From Phycisphaerales bacterium (lineage in GTDB: Bacteria > Planctomycetota > Phycisphaerae > Sedimentisphaerales > Anaerobacaceae), in NCBI GenBank assembly GCA_020352515.1, contig CP070678.1:5628377-5664206 (forward strand): a DNA stretch of 35,830 nucleotides, read 5' to 3'. Shown piece after piece: positions 25,301-33,981 of the stretch. A model generated the notes under the pieces. The model was not told where the DNA came from. It was given only the letters and a program-made list of their open reading frames with translations, and made no database searches. How positions within the stretch are numbered: the stretch's first letter is position 1; each line of letters begins with the position of its first letter. The position numbers and the translations under genes are program-made.

Positions 25301-26506
25301 ATGCTCAAGTATGTTCTTTCATGCGCTGAAAGTACCATTTCTGTCTTCTTGGTTTTATTTTTTCTATCTGTAGCAGCAGCCGCTGATGGTGGGGAATATA
25401 CGCCGGCGCCGGCGCAAAAGGGTCCCCAGGCTGCGGACCTGCGAACTTCAGAACACAAATCATCGGGCGGCTATTGCGGCATCTATTGTTTGTACGCGGC
25501 GATGAAGCTTGCCGACAAGAATATAGATTACCGGAAACTGCTGGAGCCCGAATATGTTGGCTCGTTGGACGGAAGCTCACTTTCAGAACTGAAGAAGGCG
25601 GCTGAAGACAATGGGATGTGTGCACTACCACTCACAAAGCTGACAACTTGGGATCTTCGCCGGATACGGTACTCCGTCATCCTCCATGTAAAGCTCGGCG
25701 CGGACAGGAAAACGTATGACCACTATGTGCTATTCTCGCGAACGGAGGATGGACGAGCGTGGCTATTCGATCCTCCTCAACCGCCAAGGGTGGTTCCATT
25801 CCGTCAGTTGGCGCCGATATGGGATGGCACCGGCTTGGTGGTCTCGGCCACACCAATTGACGCGGCCGCCCTTTTACATCCGGCGCACAAGAGGTTTGTT
25901 TTGTGGAGTTGCGCGGTTGTTGCCATTATGACACTGTACCACTTGGCAAAGTGGCGCTGGCCGCCGGCGTCACGTGCTTTATCCCGGAATCGGCTGTTCG
26001 TGCTATCTCTCACACAATGTGCGGGAATCACCGTAGTAAGCGTCATTTGGGCAGTCGCCTATCATTTCGCCAACGACGAGGGCTTTCTCGCAAATCCCTC
26101 CGGCACAGCATCTGTCCAGCGAGCTCACATGGGCAGTTTCATACCGAAGGTAAGCCACAGGAAAGTGCGCGCTTGGCTCAACAGCGGTACAGTTCTCATC
26201 GACGCCAGATACGAGCGGGATTTCCAGGCAGGGCACTTGGAAGGCGCGCTCAGCCTTCCGGTAAACGCGACTGATGACCATCGCCGGAAAACAACCGCCG
26301 ATATTCCGAAAGATACCCGGATTGTCGTCTACTGCCAAAGCAAGCACTGCAAGTTTGCCGAGAGCGTCGCAATAGAACTCATGGATGACGGCTTCCACAA
26401 TGTCTTTGTGTTCAGAGGTGGCTGGAGTGAATGGGTAGCGGAGACCACCAATCCCAGCCGACAAGCTATTCATACACGAAGTCCAGCGATGCAAGATGGA
26501 ACATGA
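25301..26506 (+). CDS. C39-like cysteine peptidase fused to membrane helices and a rhodanese domain
   Basis: A 401-residue protein with this order: a signal or anchor (about 12-28); a papain-like C39 domain with SGGYCGIYCLYAAMK (Cys59), HYVLFSR (His141) and WLFDPPQPP (Asp157) as a candidate triad; two membrane helices (about 198-213 and 232-252); and a C-terminal rhodanese domain (about 285-380) with VLIDARYERDFQAGHLEGA and the active loop VVYCQSKHCKFAE (Cys345). The gluC39-type glutamine before the cysteine is not evident, so catalysis should be tested. C39 domains cut leader peptides; rhodaneses carry persulfide sulfur. There is no ABC transporter domain. Its stop overlaps the next start by 11 bases. 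Confidence 0.82.
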   Translation: MLKYVLSCAESTISVFLVLFFLSVAAAADGGEYTPAPAQKGPQAADLRTSEHKSSGGYCGIYCLYAAMKLADKNIDYRKLLEPEYVGSLDGSSLSELKKAAEDNGMCALPLTKLTTWDLRRIRYSVILHVKLGADRKTYDHYVLFSRTEDGRAWLFDPPQPPRVVPFRQLAPIWDGTGLVVSATPIDAAALLHPAHKRFVLWSCAVVAIMTLYHLAKWRWPPASRALSRNRLFVLSLTQCAGITVVSVIWAVAYHFANDEGFLANPSGTASVQRAHMGSFIPKVSHRKVRAWLNSGTVLIDARYERDFQAGHLEGALSLPVNATDDHRRKTTADIPKDTRIVVYCQSKHCKFAESVAIELMDDGFHNVFVFRGGWSEWVAETTNPSRQAIHTRSPAMQDGT

Positions 26507-28613
26507 CACCGGCACAGATGGACACAAGCTCCTAAAGGAAGAGCTTCCCAGCCTCGCTTGTCAGCCGGAGTGCCCAAAGCAGATTCTCCCGAACCTGATT
26601 ATCGCCGTTTGCGCTTTGGTGCTGGCGGTTCATCTGCCTGCCCTTTGGGCCAAGGCGATGTCATTCGATGACAGACAATACCTCACTGAGAATTCGCTGG
26701 TGCAGGATCCAGGTTGGACATCGGTCAAACGCTTCGTCAGCGAAGTATTGGAACCGTCCACCGTTGGCGGGTATTATCAGCCGCTTGCAATGATTTCGCT
26801 CATGGCCGATTACGCGTTGGGCGGGCGACCCGACAACCTGATGCCGTTTCACCGAACAAGTCTCGTCTTGCATGTGATCAACAGCGCTTTGGTGATCGTT
26901 CTGCTCTATCTGCTGTTCGGGCGGCCTTGGGTGGCGGCGGGCCTCGGTCTGCTTTTTGGGCTTCATCCTATGACAGTAGAAACCATCCCCTGGGTGGGTG
27001 AACGCAAGACATTGTTAGCCGCATTTTTCGCATTTTCGTGCCTCATTCTCTATGTGTGCTACACTCGCAAGGGCAACAGAAGGCTTTACCTGATATGTCT
27101 GGTCACGTACTTGCTGGCCTTGATTTCCAAGCCGACCAGCACGCCATTACCATTGTTGATGATCCTGATGGATTATTGGCCTCTTCGGAGGTTCAAGAGC
27201 CGCACCGTCTTGGAGAAGGTGCCGTTTCTTGGCGTCGGGGCAGTCTCAGCAATCATAACATACATTTCACAAGGCCGCACGGCCGACGTTGTGCTGCCGG
27301 GTGAATACGCGCCGTGGCGAATTCCTCTGATTCTCTGTCACAACATCGTTTTCTACCTCTGCAAGATAGTCTGGCCGACAAATCTGTCGTCACACTATCC
27401 TCTCCCCAACTCGTTGCAATTGTCAGACCCAATGATGCTCGCTGGCGTCATCGGTACACCCGTGCTGATTGCCGTCTTATTGATCTCGCTCCGCTGGACG
27501 GCAGCCGCGCTAACCGGGTGGCTGATTTTCTTCATAGCAATACTTCCGACCATGCAGATTGTCGGTTTCAGTAACGTAATCGCATCAGATAAGTTTGTGT
27601 ATTTGCCATCCATAGGGCTTCTAATGTTTCTGGCTTCATTTCTGACATGGCTCTCCGGGGTCAGCGCTCTGAATAAGTCCGTCCCGCGATGTGCAGTAGC
27701 AGCGATGATTCTGCTGATAGTGGCCGGCTCTGAAGCCGTTGCCACAAGACGCTACTTGGCGCACTGGCGAGACACTATGAGTCTTTACAACCACATGTTG
27801 ACTCTGGCGCCGGATGCCGCGCCGCTCCACAACGACCTGGGCATTGCCCTTCAATCGGATGGCAAACTCATCGAGGCAATAGAACACTATCGGCGGGCCC
27901 TGCGTATTAGGCCCGACTATGCTGAGACGCATAATAATCTCGGCACAGCCCTCAAAACTCAGAGAAAGCTCCGCGAGGCAATTCAATGCTATCACCGGGC
28001 ACTGCAAATCAATGCAAACCTTGTGGAAGCACACTACAACCTAGCCATGGTGTTCAAGGAACAGGGCGAGCCGCAAGGTGCGATAGAGCATTATCGCAAA
28101 GCATTACAGAGGAAACCTTCTTTCCCTGAAGCACATTACAATCTGGGTATTGCGTTGGCTTCTGTGCACAAGTTTGATGAGGCGTTCGCACATCTTCGAG
28201 AGGCGATGCGATTGAAGCCCGAATCACCGATCCCGCCTCAGACTATCGCATGGCTTATGGCGACCGGCCAGAACCCGAATGCGAACAATGCCCGCGAGGC
28301 TGTCCGTCTTGCCAAGCGAGCGGTAAAACTGGCCGGGGGCCGAGATCCGCGGGCTCTCGACGCGCTGGCGGCGGCTTACGCAGCAAGCGACCAATTTGAC
28401 TTGGCGGTGGCTGCAGCCCAGGAGGCGCTGTCTCTCGCCAGCATGCGCGAAAACGAGCAACTATCCGATCAAATCAGCAGGCGCCTGGAACTCTACGGGC
28501 AAGGCAAACCCTACATTGAGGACCCAGCCCTGCAAGGACAGCAGTCAATAGCTGACGTCTCAAAAGACGACTTAAAAATGTTGGATAATCATAATATCGA
28601 AGGGACGCAATGA
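26496..28613 (+). CDS. Polytopic membrane protein with GT-C (TMTC-like) fold and TPRs
   Basis: A 705-residue protein. After a polar N-terminus it has about ten hydrophobic segments up to residue ~425. FDDRQYLTEN with Asp58-Asp59 in the first loop and YYQPLAMISLMADYALGG then LHVINSALVIVLLYLLFG resemble TMTC/O-mannosyltransferase-type GT-C enzymes. From about 437 there are at least four TPRs (for example HNDLGIALQSDGKLIEAIEH, NNLGTALKTQRKLREAI). TMTC proteins transfer mannose from a lipid carrier onto exported proteins; such a role here is inference. It overlaps the C39/rhodanese gene and is the last of the block before the nifS remnant. Confidence 0.82.
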   Translation: MEHDTGTDGHKLLKEELPSLACQPECPKQILPNLIIAVCALVLAVHLPALWAKAMSFDDRQYLTENSLVQDPGWTSVKRFVSEVLEPSTVGGYYQPLAMISLMADYALGGRPDNLMPFHRTSLVLHVINSALVIVLLYLLFGRPWVAAGLGLLFGLHPMTVETIPWVGERKTLLAAFFAFSCLILYVCYTRKGNRRLYLICLVTYLLALISKPTSTPLPLLMILMDYWPLRRFKSRTVLEKVPFLGVGAVSAIITYISQGRTADVVLPGEYAPWRIPLILCHNIVFYLCKIVWPTNLSSHYPLPNSLQLSDPMMLAGVIGTPVLIAVLLISLRWTAAALTGWLIFFIAILPTMQIVGFSNVIASDKFVYLPSIGLLMFLASFLTWLSGVSALNKSVPRCAVAAMILLIVAGSEAVATRRYLAHWRDTMSLYNHMLTLAPDAAPLHNDLGIALQSDGKLIEAIEHYRRALRIRPDYAETHNNLGTALKTQRKLREAIQCYHRALQINANLVEAHYNLAMVFKEQGEPQGAIEHYRKALQRKPSFPEAHYNLGIALASVHKFDEAFAHLREAMRLKPESPIPPQTIAWLMATGQNPNANNAREAVRLAKRAVKLAGGRDPRALDALAAAYAASDQFDLAVAAAQEALSLASMRENEQLSDQISRRLELYGQGKPYIEDPALQGQQSIADVSKDDLKMLDNHNIEGTQ

Positions 28614-28670
28614 TGCTACTCCATATACCAAAAACAAGCAATTGTTTTCCGGCGTTTACCGGTTGAACAA

Positions 28671-28776
28671 CAGCCTCTCGCGATATAACACGCAGGAAGA
28701 GGTGGACTATACCATCGAGGTTATGCCGAAAATCGTCAACCACCTCCGCAACCTCTCTCCCTTCGTTTCGAGCTAA
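28671..28776 (+). pseudogene. Remnant of a second nifS 3' end (copy B)
   Basis: The bases encode SLSRYNTQEEVDYT through NLSPFVSS and a stop, the last ~34 residues of a NifS-like protein, with no start or upstream gene body. It matches the 3' end of nifS at 22908-23004; eight differences are all synonymous, so the fragment diverged while still under coding selection and lost its body later or was left by an insertion. Upstream 28614-28670 has no similarity to nifS. Confidence 0.85.
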
Positions 28777-28862
28777 GCTTGCTATCCGCTAAGGGGCGTC
28801 GCAATCCGGAACCGGCCGTCATTCGACGGGGCTGTCGTCTTGTAATCGCGTGGGCCGCGTCC

Positions 28863-29477
28863 TCAGTCCAGCGTCAGCTCCGGCAGTTCCACGGCCCCGC
28901 TTTGCCGCCAATCCTCGAACCGCTCGCGCATCCGCCCCATCGCCTCCTGGCGCTCCTCTTCGCTCATGCCCTGCCACCTCTCCCACATCCCGCGCAGCCG
29001 CTCCCTCTCGGCCTGCCGCTCCTCCTCGGACATATTTCGCCATCTTTCCATAGCCAACCTGAAGCCCTCTCTCAATCTTGCCTTCTCCTCCTCGGTCAGA
29101 TTCAGATTCGCCCACACCTGCCGCCACCCCCCGATACTCTGCATTACGTCGGCCGCTGCCGCCTCGCTAAACGCATCTGCCTGTTCTTCCACCGGCTCCT
29201 CCGCTTCTTGCTCGGCCTGCTCCACCACCGCCGGCTCCTGCTCCGCCTCTTCCACGACCACCAGCTCGGGCTCATTCGGCTCCACGGGCGTCTGTTCAGT
29301 CTCGTCGAAGCTTGCCGTCTTAACCGCAGGGGCCTGAGCCGGTCGCTCGGTCTCCTGGCTTTGCCTGACCTCGGGGCCGGGCTGCCGAACGTATCTGATC
29401 CCGAGCCCCAGAGCATACGCGGCCACAAGCACGGCCGCCGCCCCCGCGGCCCAGAACGCCGTATTCTTCTTGACCAT
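28863..29477 (-). CDS. Membrane-anchored acidic helical protein, DUF3106-like
   Basis: A 204-residue protein starting MVKKNTAFWAAGAAAVLVAA, a short basic stretch and one membrane helix. A long acidic, Pro/Gln/Glu-rich linker (about 45-115) follows. The C-terminal 90 residues are helical with repeated WRNMSEEERQ and WQGMSEEERQ units, like the W-xx-MSxEER repeats of DUF3106 proteins and loosely like the LTxxQ region of CpxP/Spy. It probably sits outside the cytoplasmic membrane. GAGGTG lies 6 bases before the ATG at 29475-29477; an upstream GTG is less likely. Function unknown. Confidence 0.8.
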   Translation of the reverse strand: MVKKNTAFWAAGAAAVLVAAYALGLGIRYVRQPGPEVRQSQETERPAQAPAVKTASFDETEQTPVEPNEPELVVVEEAEQEPAVVEQAEQEAEEPVEEQADAFSEAAAADVMQSIGGWRQVWANLNLTEEEKARLREGFRLAMERWRNMSEEERQAERERLRGMWERWQGMSEEERQEAMGRMRERFEDWRQSGAVELPELTLD

Positions 29478-29770
29478 TGCACTCACCTCGTCGCTCTACA
29501 CGCCCCCCTAATACGCCCATACTACCCCAAACACCTTCCTGTCCAACCTTTCTCCCAACCACGCCTCACATTATAGCCGGGCTCCTCTCGACCGCAACAA
29601 CAAATGCTCCCCTGCAGTTCGCCGGCTCAATGATTCGATGGTAAGCGGCAGGCTCTTTGCGAGCAGGCTAATCAGTCAAGCATATTCTCTTCGTCTGGAA
29701 GAGTCGCTTGCTCCCCCTCTTTGCAGCCTGCGGTTTTCTTCTTATCATTGCGGATTGGCTGACTGTGTTA
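29478..29770. other. Non-coding spacer
   Basis: About 290 bases between the acidic helical protein and the decayed HAF copy. It presumably holds the minus-strand promoter of the former. I find no gene; it may be further eroded remnant of the HAF paralog. Confidence 0.3.
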
Positions 29771-29882
29771 ATCTCGGTAATCTCGTATTATGGAGCCGAG
29801 GGCCGGCGTAGAATAACGGCGACAGCAGAGACTGTTGCGATTAAGGGGCTGCCGTTAGTCTCTTGGCTGCTTTTGGTTTCAT
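29771..29882 (-). pseudogene. Decayed 5' fragment of a HAF-repeat gene
   Basis: Read leftwards from ATG 29880-29882 it gives MKPKAAKRLTAAP then a stop, and after a frameshift YEITEI. The intact neighbour starts MKPKTAKTLTVAA and continues to EYEITDLG. The DNA also aligns along about 110 bases (shared GGTTTCAT, GGCCGGCGT and TCGTATT blocks on the plus strand). Stop codons and indels show it is dead. It starts 13 bases past the intact gene's stop, so it is a tandem duplicate remnant. Confidence 0.8.
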
Positions 29883-29895
29883 CGTACGGCTCATG

Positions 29896-30960
29896 CTACT
29901 GACCTTTTGGCCTGGATTTGTCTTTCGGCGTCAGGATTACGACTTGATTCTGTCCTGACTTTTCAAAGCAAACGAGTATCTGGCCCCTGTTGTTGATGTC
30001 CAGTGCGCCAATGGAGCTGATATTCTCTAACCCGATATCCAGCTTTGCAGCGCCATGGGTGACGTCCCAAAAAAAGACAGAGTGCCGCTCCTTGAAGGTG
30101 AGAAATTTGGGGGTGAAGTAGTAGGCAACGGCCTGACCTGAATCATTAATCCTCACCCCTCTTCGTATCTGACCTTTTATATCAAGGTCGATCATGCCCG
30201 CATTGACTTGCCAGATGAAACCCCCTGGGTCGCCCTTTTTCGCCCGTTGTCCGCCCACCTGGCCCGAATTGTTGATACTTCTGGCGCGGGCGGCTCGTCC
30301 ACCAGGTGCTCCAATATCGACCATCCCGGTGTCCTGCTGCCAGATGAACGCATGCGGTTTTCCGTCCGGCATATCCGAGTAGCCAACGACCTGACCCTTT
30401 TCGTTGATATCCAGGGCCAAGCTGGATTTTCCACCGAAGGTTCCGAGGTCTCGCATTCCGTTTGTTTTGTCCCAAATGAAAGGGCGCCATTGACCGTCGG
30501 GAGTCTTTGAGGCACCCACGACCTGTCCTTTGTTATTGAGGGCGTGTGCCTGTGAGTCGCCGCCGGGCGTGCCGAGCTCGGTGATGCCTGTTTCTTCGTC
30601 CCAGATAAAGGCACGATCAGGCGCTTGGCTATCCAGCTCGCTGAAGTAGCCCACTACCTGGCCCTTGTCATTTATGTCGTAAGCGCGGCTTTCTTTTCCT
30701 TCAAGGGCCGGGATGCTCCTTCTGCCCTTCTCGGGGCTCCAAATAAAGGCTGCGGCCCGAGCGTCTGGAGCGACCCGATATGTACAGCCGACGACATGGC
30801 CTTCATTGTTTATCGCGTGGGCACATCCGTGCTTTTTAAGGGAGCCAAGATCGGTGATTTCGTATTCAGGGGCCGGGGGCCGGCGTCGAATTATGGCGGC
30901 TGCCAAGACCGCCGCGATGATTGCGGCCACTGTTAGTGTTTTGGCTGTTTTTGGTTTCAT
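29896..30960 (-). CDS. Extracellular HAF-repeat protein
   Basis: A 354-residue protein with an N-terminal membrane/signal segment (TLTVAAIIAAVLAAAI) and about six to seven HAF repeats of the type H-A-F-I-W, ... INxxGQVVGY (for example ALDINEKGQVVGYSDMPDGK then PHAFIW). These repeats form a beta-propeller-like array in secreted proteins of unknown function. The start at 30958-30960 gives a proper signal peptide; the frame extends 41 residues upstream but those lack a ribosome site and are Pro/Ser/Arg-rich. A decayed copy of the 5' end lies just downstream. Confidence 0.88.
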   Translation of the reverse strand: MKPKTAKTLTVAAIIAAVLAAAIIRRRPPAPEYEITDLGSLKKHGCAHAINNEGHVVGCTYRVAPDARAAAFIWSPEKGRRSIPALEGKESRAYDINDKGQVVGYFSELDSQAPDRAFIWDEETGITELGTPGGDSQAHALNNKGQVVGASKTPDGQWRPFIWDKTNGMRDLGTFGGKSSLALDINEKGQVVGYSDMPDGKPHAFIWQQDTGMVDIGAPGGRAARARSINNSGQVGGQRAKKGDPGGFIWQVNAGMIDLDIKGQIRRGVRINDSGQAVAYYFTPKFLTFKERHSVFFWDVTHGAAKLDIGLENISSIGALDINNRGQILVCFEKSGQNQVVILTPKDKSRPKGQ

Positions 30961-31137
30961 TCTAAGACTCGATTCACTCCTCTCTTGGCCTCGATTCGGA
31001 TTTTGGCGCAAGGATGATGACGCGGGCCGGGTCTTGACCGGGCTCGGAGTATTGAGTTCCGACGGTTTGGCCCTTATGGACAAAACTGCTTTGAATATTC
31101 TCCACGGGCCCTATATTATCAAGACTCGATCGATTTG

Positions 31138-33666
31138 TCACGGTTTGCTTGGGAAATCCGGTTCAAGATAAGCCCATTTAGCCTCGCTGCCGGGCCGGTA
31201 CCAGAAAAGCTTCCAGTATCGCTCGTCGGTCTCAAAGAAGTCCAACGGCTCGGCCGTCAAATCGAACCGCGGGCCCAGCACGCCGAATCTTTTCATCTCT
31301 CGAACGTATTGCCTGTTCGGTTTGAAGCCCGCCATTCCGTACACGGCAGTTCCGGCCAGCCGCTCTTTGCCCGTCCGGATTGACCCGAGCAGCGCCTGGT
31401 ACTCGGCGTCGTCCCGCCCGCTGAATTGATGGCGACACGTGCCCCAGCCCCCCGCCGAGGCCGGAAGAGGGCCCAGCAGCAGGGCGGAATTCTCCGGGCT
31501 CGATATATTCAGCAGAACGTGCGCGGAGAAGCGATGGTCGTCCTTTTGCACGATTCGCTCGTGCGGCGCGGTCTTCAATCGGCGCACAAGCGCCGAACGC
31601 TCCTGCTGCGACATGGTCAGGGGCAGCCGCGGCGCCTCTTTGCCTACTCCGTGACATTGCCGGCAGCGCCGATTCATGACCGGCGAGCCAAAAACCGAAT
31701 GAAGCAGGCCCTCCTTCGCCTGGTCCGCCGCGTTGCGCAGGGCCGCATAGGTCCCGGCATAGGGGGCCCCGCTTTCGAGCCAGAGCCACACTGTTCGCCA
31801 TTGCGCCGGTGTTGCTGTCACGTCGTAGTGGGACCCATCGATCTTTTGCAGAAGCTCGCTCGCGGATGAGCCGATGGTCCGCGGCTTCTGGTTGCCGAAG
31901 CCGTTGCGGCCGTCGGCCACCTGGCCTGTGGCCAGCAGGCTGTAGTAGCTGATCGACCAGCGGGGACCAAGGTCATCGGCCAGGACCACGCGCCCGCCCG
32001 GTTCGGCGTAGCTATGGCATGAGATGCAGTGCTCGTTTAGTATCGGCTGGATGTCCCTTCGGAAATCGAGGACGTCCGGAAGCGGCTGAAATGACTTGAT
32101 TTGGCTCGGGGCCCGTCTTACGGCCATCAGCGTATTGCCGGCGATTGAGGCGGGCGTCAGCGTGCGGCCCTCGTGACAGCCGACACAGCCGAGCGTCTCG
32201 CCCGGGTGGACATTTGTGAAGCTCTGCATCCGCTTGACCGACAGGTCGTTGCCGTCGAGGGCGACGAAAAGAACGGGTCGGCCGGGGGGAACTTCGAAAT
32301 GCGCCGAGCCGTCCTCTTCGACCGGAACGGTGCCGAGCACCCGCTCGAGCATGAACGTGCCCAGCCATGACGTAAGGTCCATGCCGCCGCTGAAATTCAC
32401 CGGCTTCGGCAGGGGCTCCAGAATCAGCAGTTTCTTGATCAGGCCCCGCGGGACGCCCTGCATGCTGCGCCCCCTGTACACGTCGGCGAGCACCATTCGC
32501 CCCATTGGCTTGCTGTCGTCCGTCCGGTCGGCCAGTATCTTCTCTCGCGCCCGCACAGTAAGCGGGACAGGCTCGTGGACGTTCGCCTTTCCCTTATACG
32601 CCAAGACCGGGACAAGCTCGCCGCCGCGGGTCCCGAGCAGGATTTGTTTGAAGGCCGCAACCAGAAAATGCGTCCCGTCAATCGGCATCGGATCGTTATA
32701 GGCGGCTTTCGGCGTGATACGATGATAGCCGCGCCGGTCGTCGGGGCCGTACCTCGGCGTTATCGCGCAGACGTGTCCCCGGTGGTCCGAACGCCCGTGC
32801 CCCGGCGAATCGACCACCAGCACCTGGTCGCTGCCCGGAATCGGCCTGGCATCAATAAAGAGCGGATAGTGCTCCTGGTTGCCGAAGTACGCCAGCACGT
32901 TCGTGCCGTCAGGATTCATCGTCCAGAGCTGGTGGTAGCCCACCTGTGAACGGTCCACATACTCCCAGCGGGTATAAATGATGCGCCCGTCGGGAAGGAC
33001 CGCCGGGGTGTTGTCGTGTTCGAGGTTGAACGACAGCGGGCGGATGCTGCCGCCTTTTCTATCACAGCGGAAAAGCGTCCCCACCTGGGTCATCCAGCAG
33101 CCGACCCATCGTTTGCTCCGCGTCGAGACGAACGCTATCTCGTCCGTGGGAAGGTATATCGCCTCGAAATCATCGAACGGCCCCTCTGTCAGGCGCCTTA
33201 GCCCCGTGCCGTCGGCCCCGATCTCATACAGGTTGTAGTAGTCCGTTCCCGCCGGGCGATACGAAAAAAGAATCGTTTTGCCGTCGTAGTGAACGTGCGG
33301 GTCTCTGACGCCGCCACCTTTCGCATCCAGCAGCACATGAACCCGGCCCGTGGCGGTATCCAGTTTATAGAGCCCGCTCTCATCCGGCTTGCCGTTGCCC
33401 GCATAGGCCTTGTGATTCTCGTCGTCGCAGTAATAACCTATGTTGGCATACCAGTGCGGGTCGTCGTAGGCCAGCCTCGTATCGAAGATTATTTGTTCTA
33501 TGCCCAGTTGGGCCAGACGTTTCGCTCCCCTGCCGACCTGAAAGAGCCTTTGGGCGGCATCGCCCCCCTCGGCTGCACCCGCGCACCAGCAAAGCCACAC
33601 CAGCAAGAGTCGAACAGATGCAGGCAGTGGGCAACGCCCATCTCTGATGACTCGGGCCTTTCTCAT
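31138..33666 (-). CDS. Exported beta-propeller and multiheme protein, hydrazine-synthase-alpha-like
   Basis: An 842-residue protein with a signal peptide (SVRLLLVWLCWCAGAA) and AAGGAG 7 bases before the ATG. The N-terminal ~350 residues are PD40/TolB-like propeller blades (for example YDGKTILFSYRPAGTDYYNL, PDGRIIYTRWEY). The C-terminal part has three heme c attachment sites: CVGCH (494-498), CISCH (547-551) and CRQCH (668-672). This order matches the hydrazine synthase alpha subunit of anammox bacteria and its many paralogs in other planctomycetes, which lack known function. With no beta or gamma partners here, hydrazine synthesis should not be claimed. A periplasmic redox role is plausible. 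Confidence 0.88.
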   Translation of the reverse strand: MRKARVIRDGRCPLPASVRLLLVWLCWCAGAAEGGDAAQRLFQVGRGAKRLAQLGIEQIIFDTRLAYDDPHWYANIGYYCDDENHKAYAGNGKPDESGLYKLDTATGRVHVLLDAKGGGVRDPHVHYDGKTILFSYRPAGTDYYNLYEIGADGTGLRRLTEGPFDDFEAIYLPTDEIAFVSTRSKRWVGCWMTQVGTLFRCDRKGGSIRPLSFNLEHDNTPAVLPDGRIIYTRWEYVDRSQVGYHQLWTMNPDGTNVLAYFGNQEHYPLFIDARPIPGSDQVLVVDSPGHGRSDHRGHVCAITPRYGPDDRRGYHRITPKAAYNDPMPIDGTHFLVAAFKQILLGTRGGELVPVLAYKGKANVHEPVPLTVRAREKILADRTDDSKPMGRMVLADVYRGRSMQGVPRGLIKKLLILEPLPKPVNFSGGMDLTSWLGTFMLERVLGTVPVEEDGSAHFEVPPGRPVLFVALDGNDLSVKRMQSFTNVHPGETLGCVGCHEGRTLTPASIAGNTLMAVRRAPSQIKSFQPLPDVLDFRRDIQPILNEHCISCHSYAEPGGRVVLADDLGPRWSISYYSLLATGQVADGRNGFGNQKPRTIGSSASELLQKIDGSHYDVTATPAQWRTVWLWLESGAPYAGTYAALRNAADQAKEGLLHSVFGSPVMNRRCRQCHGVGKEAPRLPLTMSQQERSALVRRLKTAPHERIVQKDDHRFSAHVLLNISSPENSALLLGPLPASAGGWGTCRHQFSGRDDAEYQALLGSIRTGKERLAGTAVYGMAGFKPNRQYVREMKRFGVLGPRFDLTAEPLDFFETDERYWKLFWYRPGSEAKWAYLEPDFPSKP

Positions 33667-33981
33667 GTTCTGCTCCTTGGGCGCCGCTACGGGCAGCGGA
33701 TACTGCGGCTGTTCTTAACCACGCATGGTAGAGCAGCCTGCCGTGCTTGTCAATAGACCGAATCCCTGAGTCATCCCCGGTTTTATGAGGTAGTTTCACA
33801 TCTTTGCACTCGCAACACGCCGAAGGCCACAACACACGGATAGAAAGGCTTGCAATTTGATCCGTCTTCATACTCGCCTTTTCCGATAGAGTTGGAAGGG
33901 ATTCTTCTTTGACCTGCCCTTGTGGGCGAAGAGCCGACCATCCTTTTGCTCTCATCCTAAAACTCGGGATGAGCCGGGGAC
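33667..33981. other. Divergent intergenic region with inverted repeat
   Basis: About 315 bases between the multiheme gene and the ATC-hydrolase-like gene. No convincing promoter pair is visible. CTCATCC (33951-33957) and GGATGAG (33967-33973) form a perfect 7-bp inverted repeat ending 8 bases before ATG 33982; it could be an operator or leader hairpin. Confidence 0.35.

Noticed and set aside
29708..29902. 64-codon plus-strand frame with hydrophobic product
   Set aside because: It lies antisense to the decayed HAF 5' fragment, whose signal-peptide codons read hydrophobic in reverse as well.
31138..33666. Calling anammox metabolism from the hydrazine-synthase-alpha-like protein
   Set aside because: Paralogs are widespread in non-anammox planctomycetes and no beta or gamma subunit is near.
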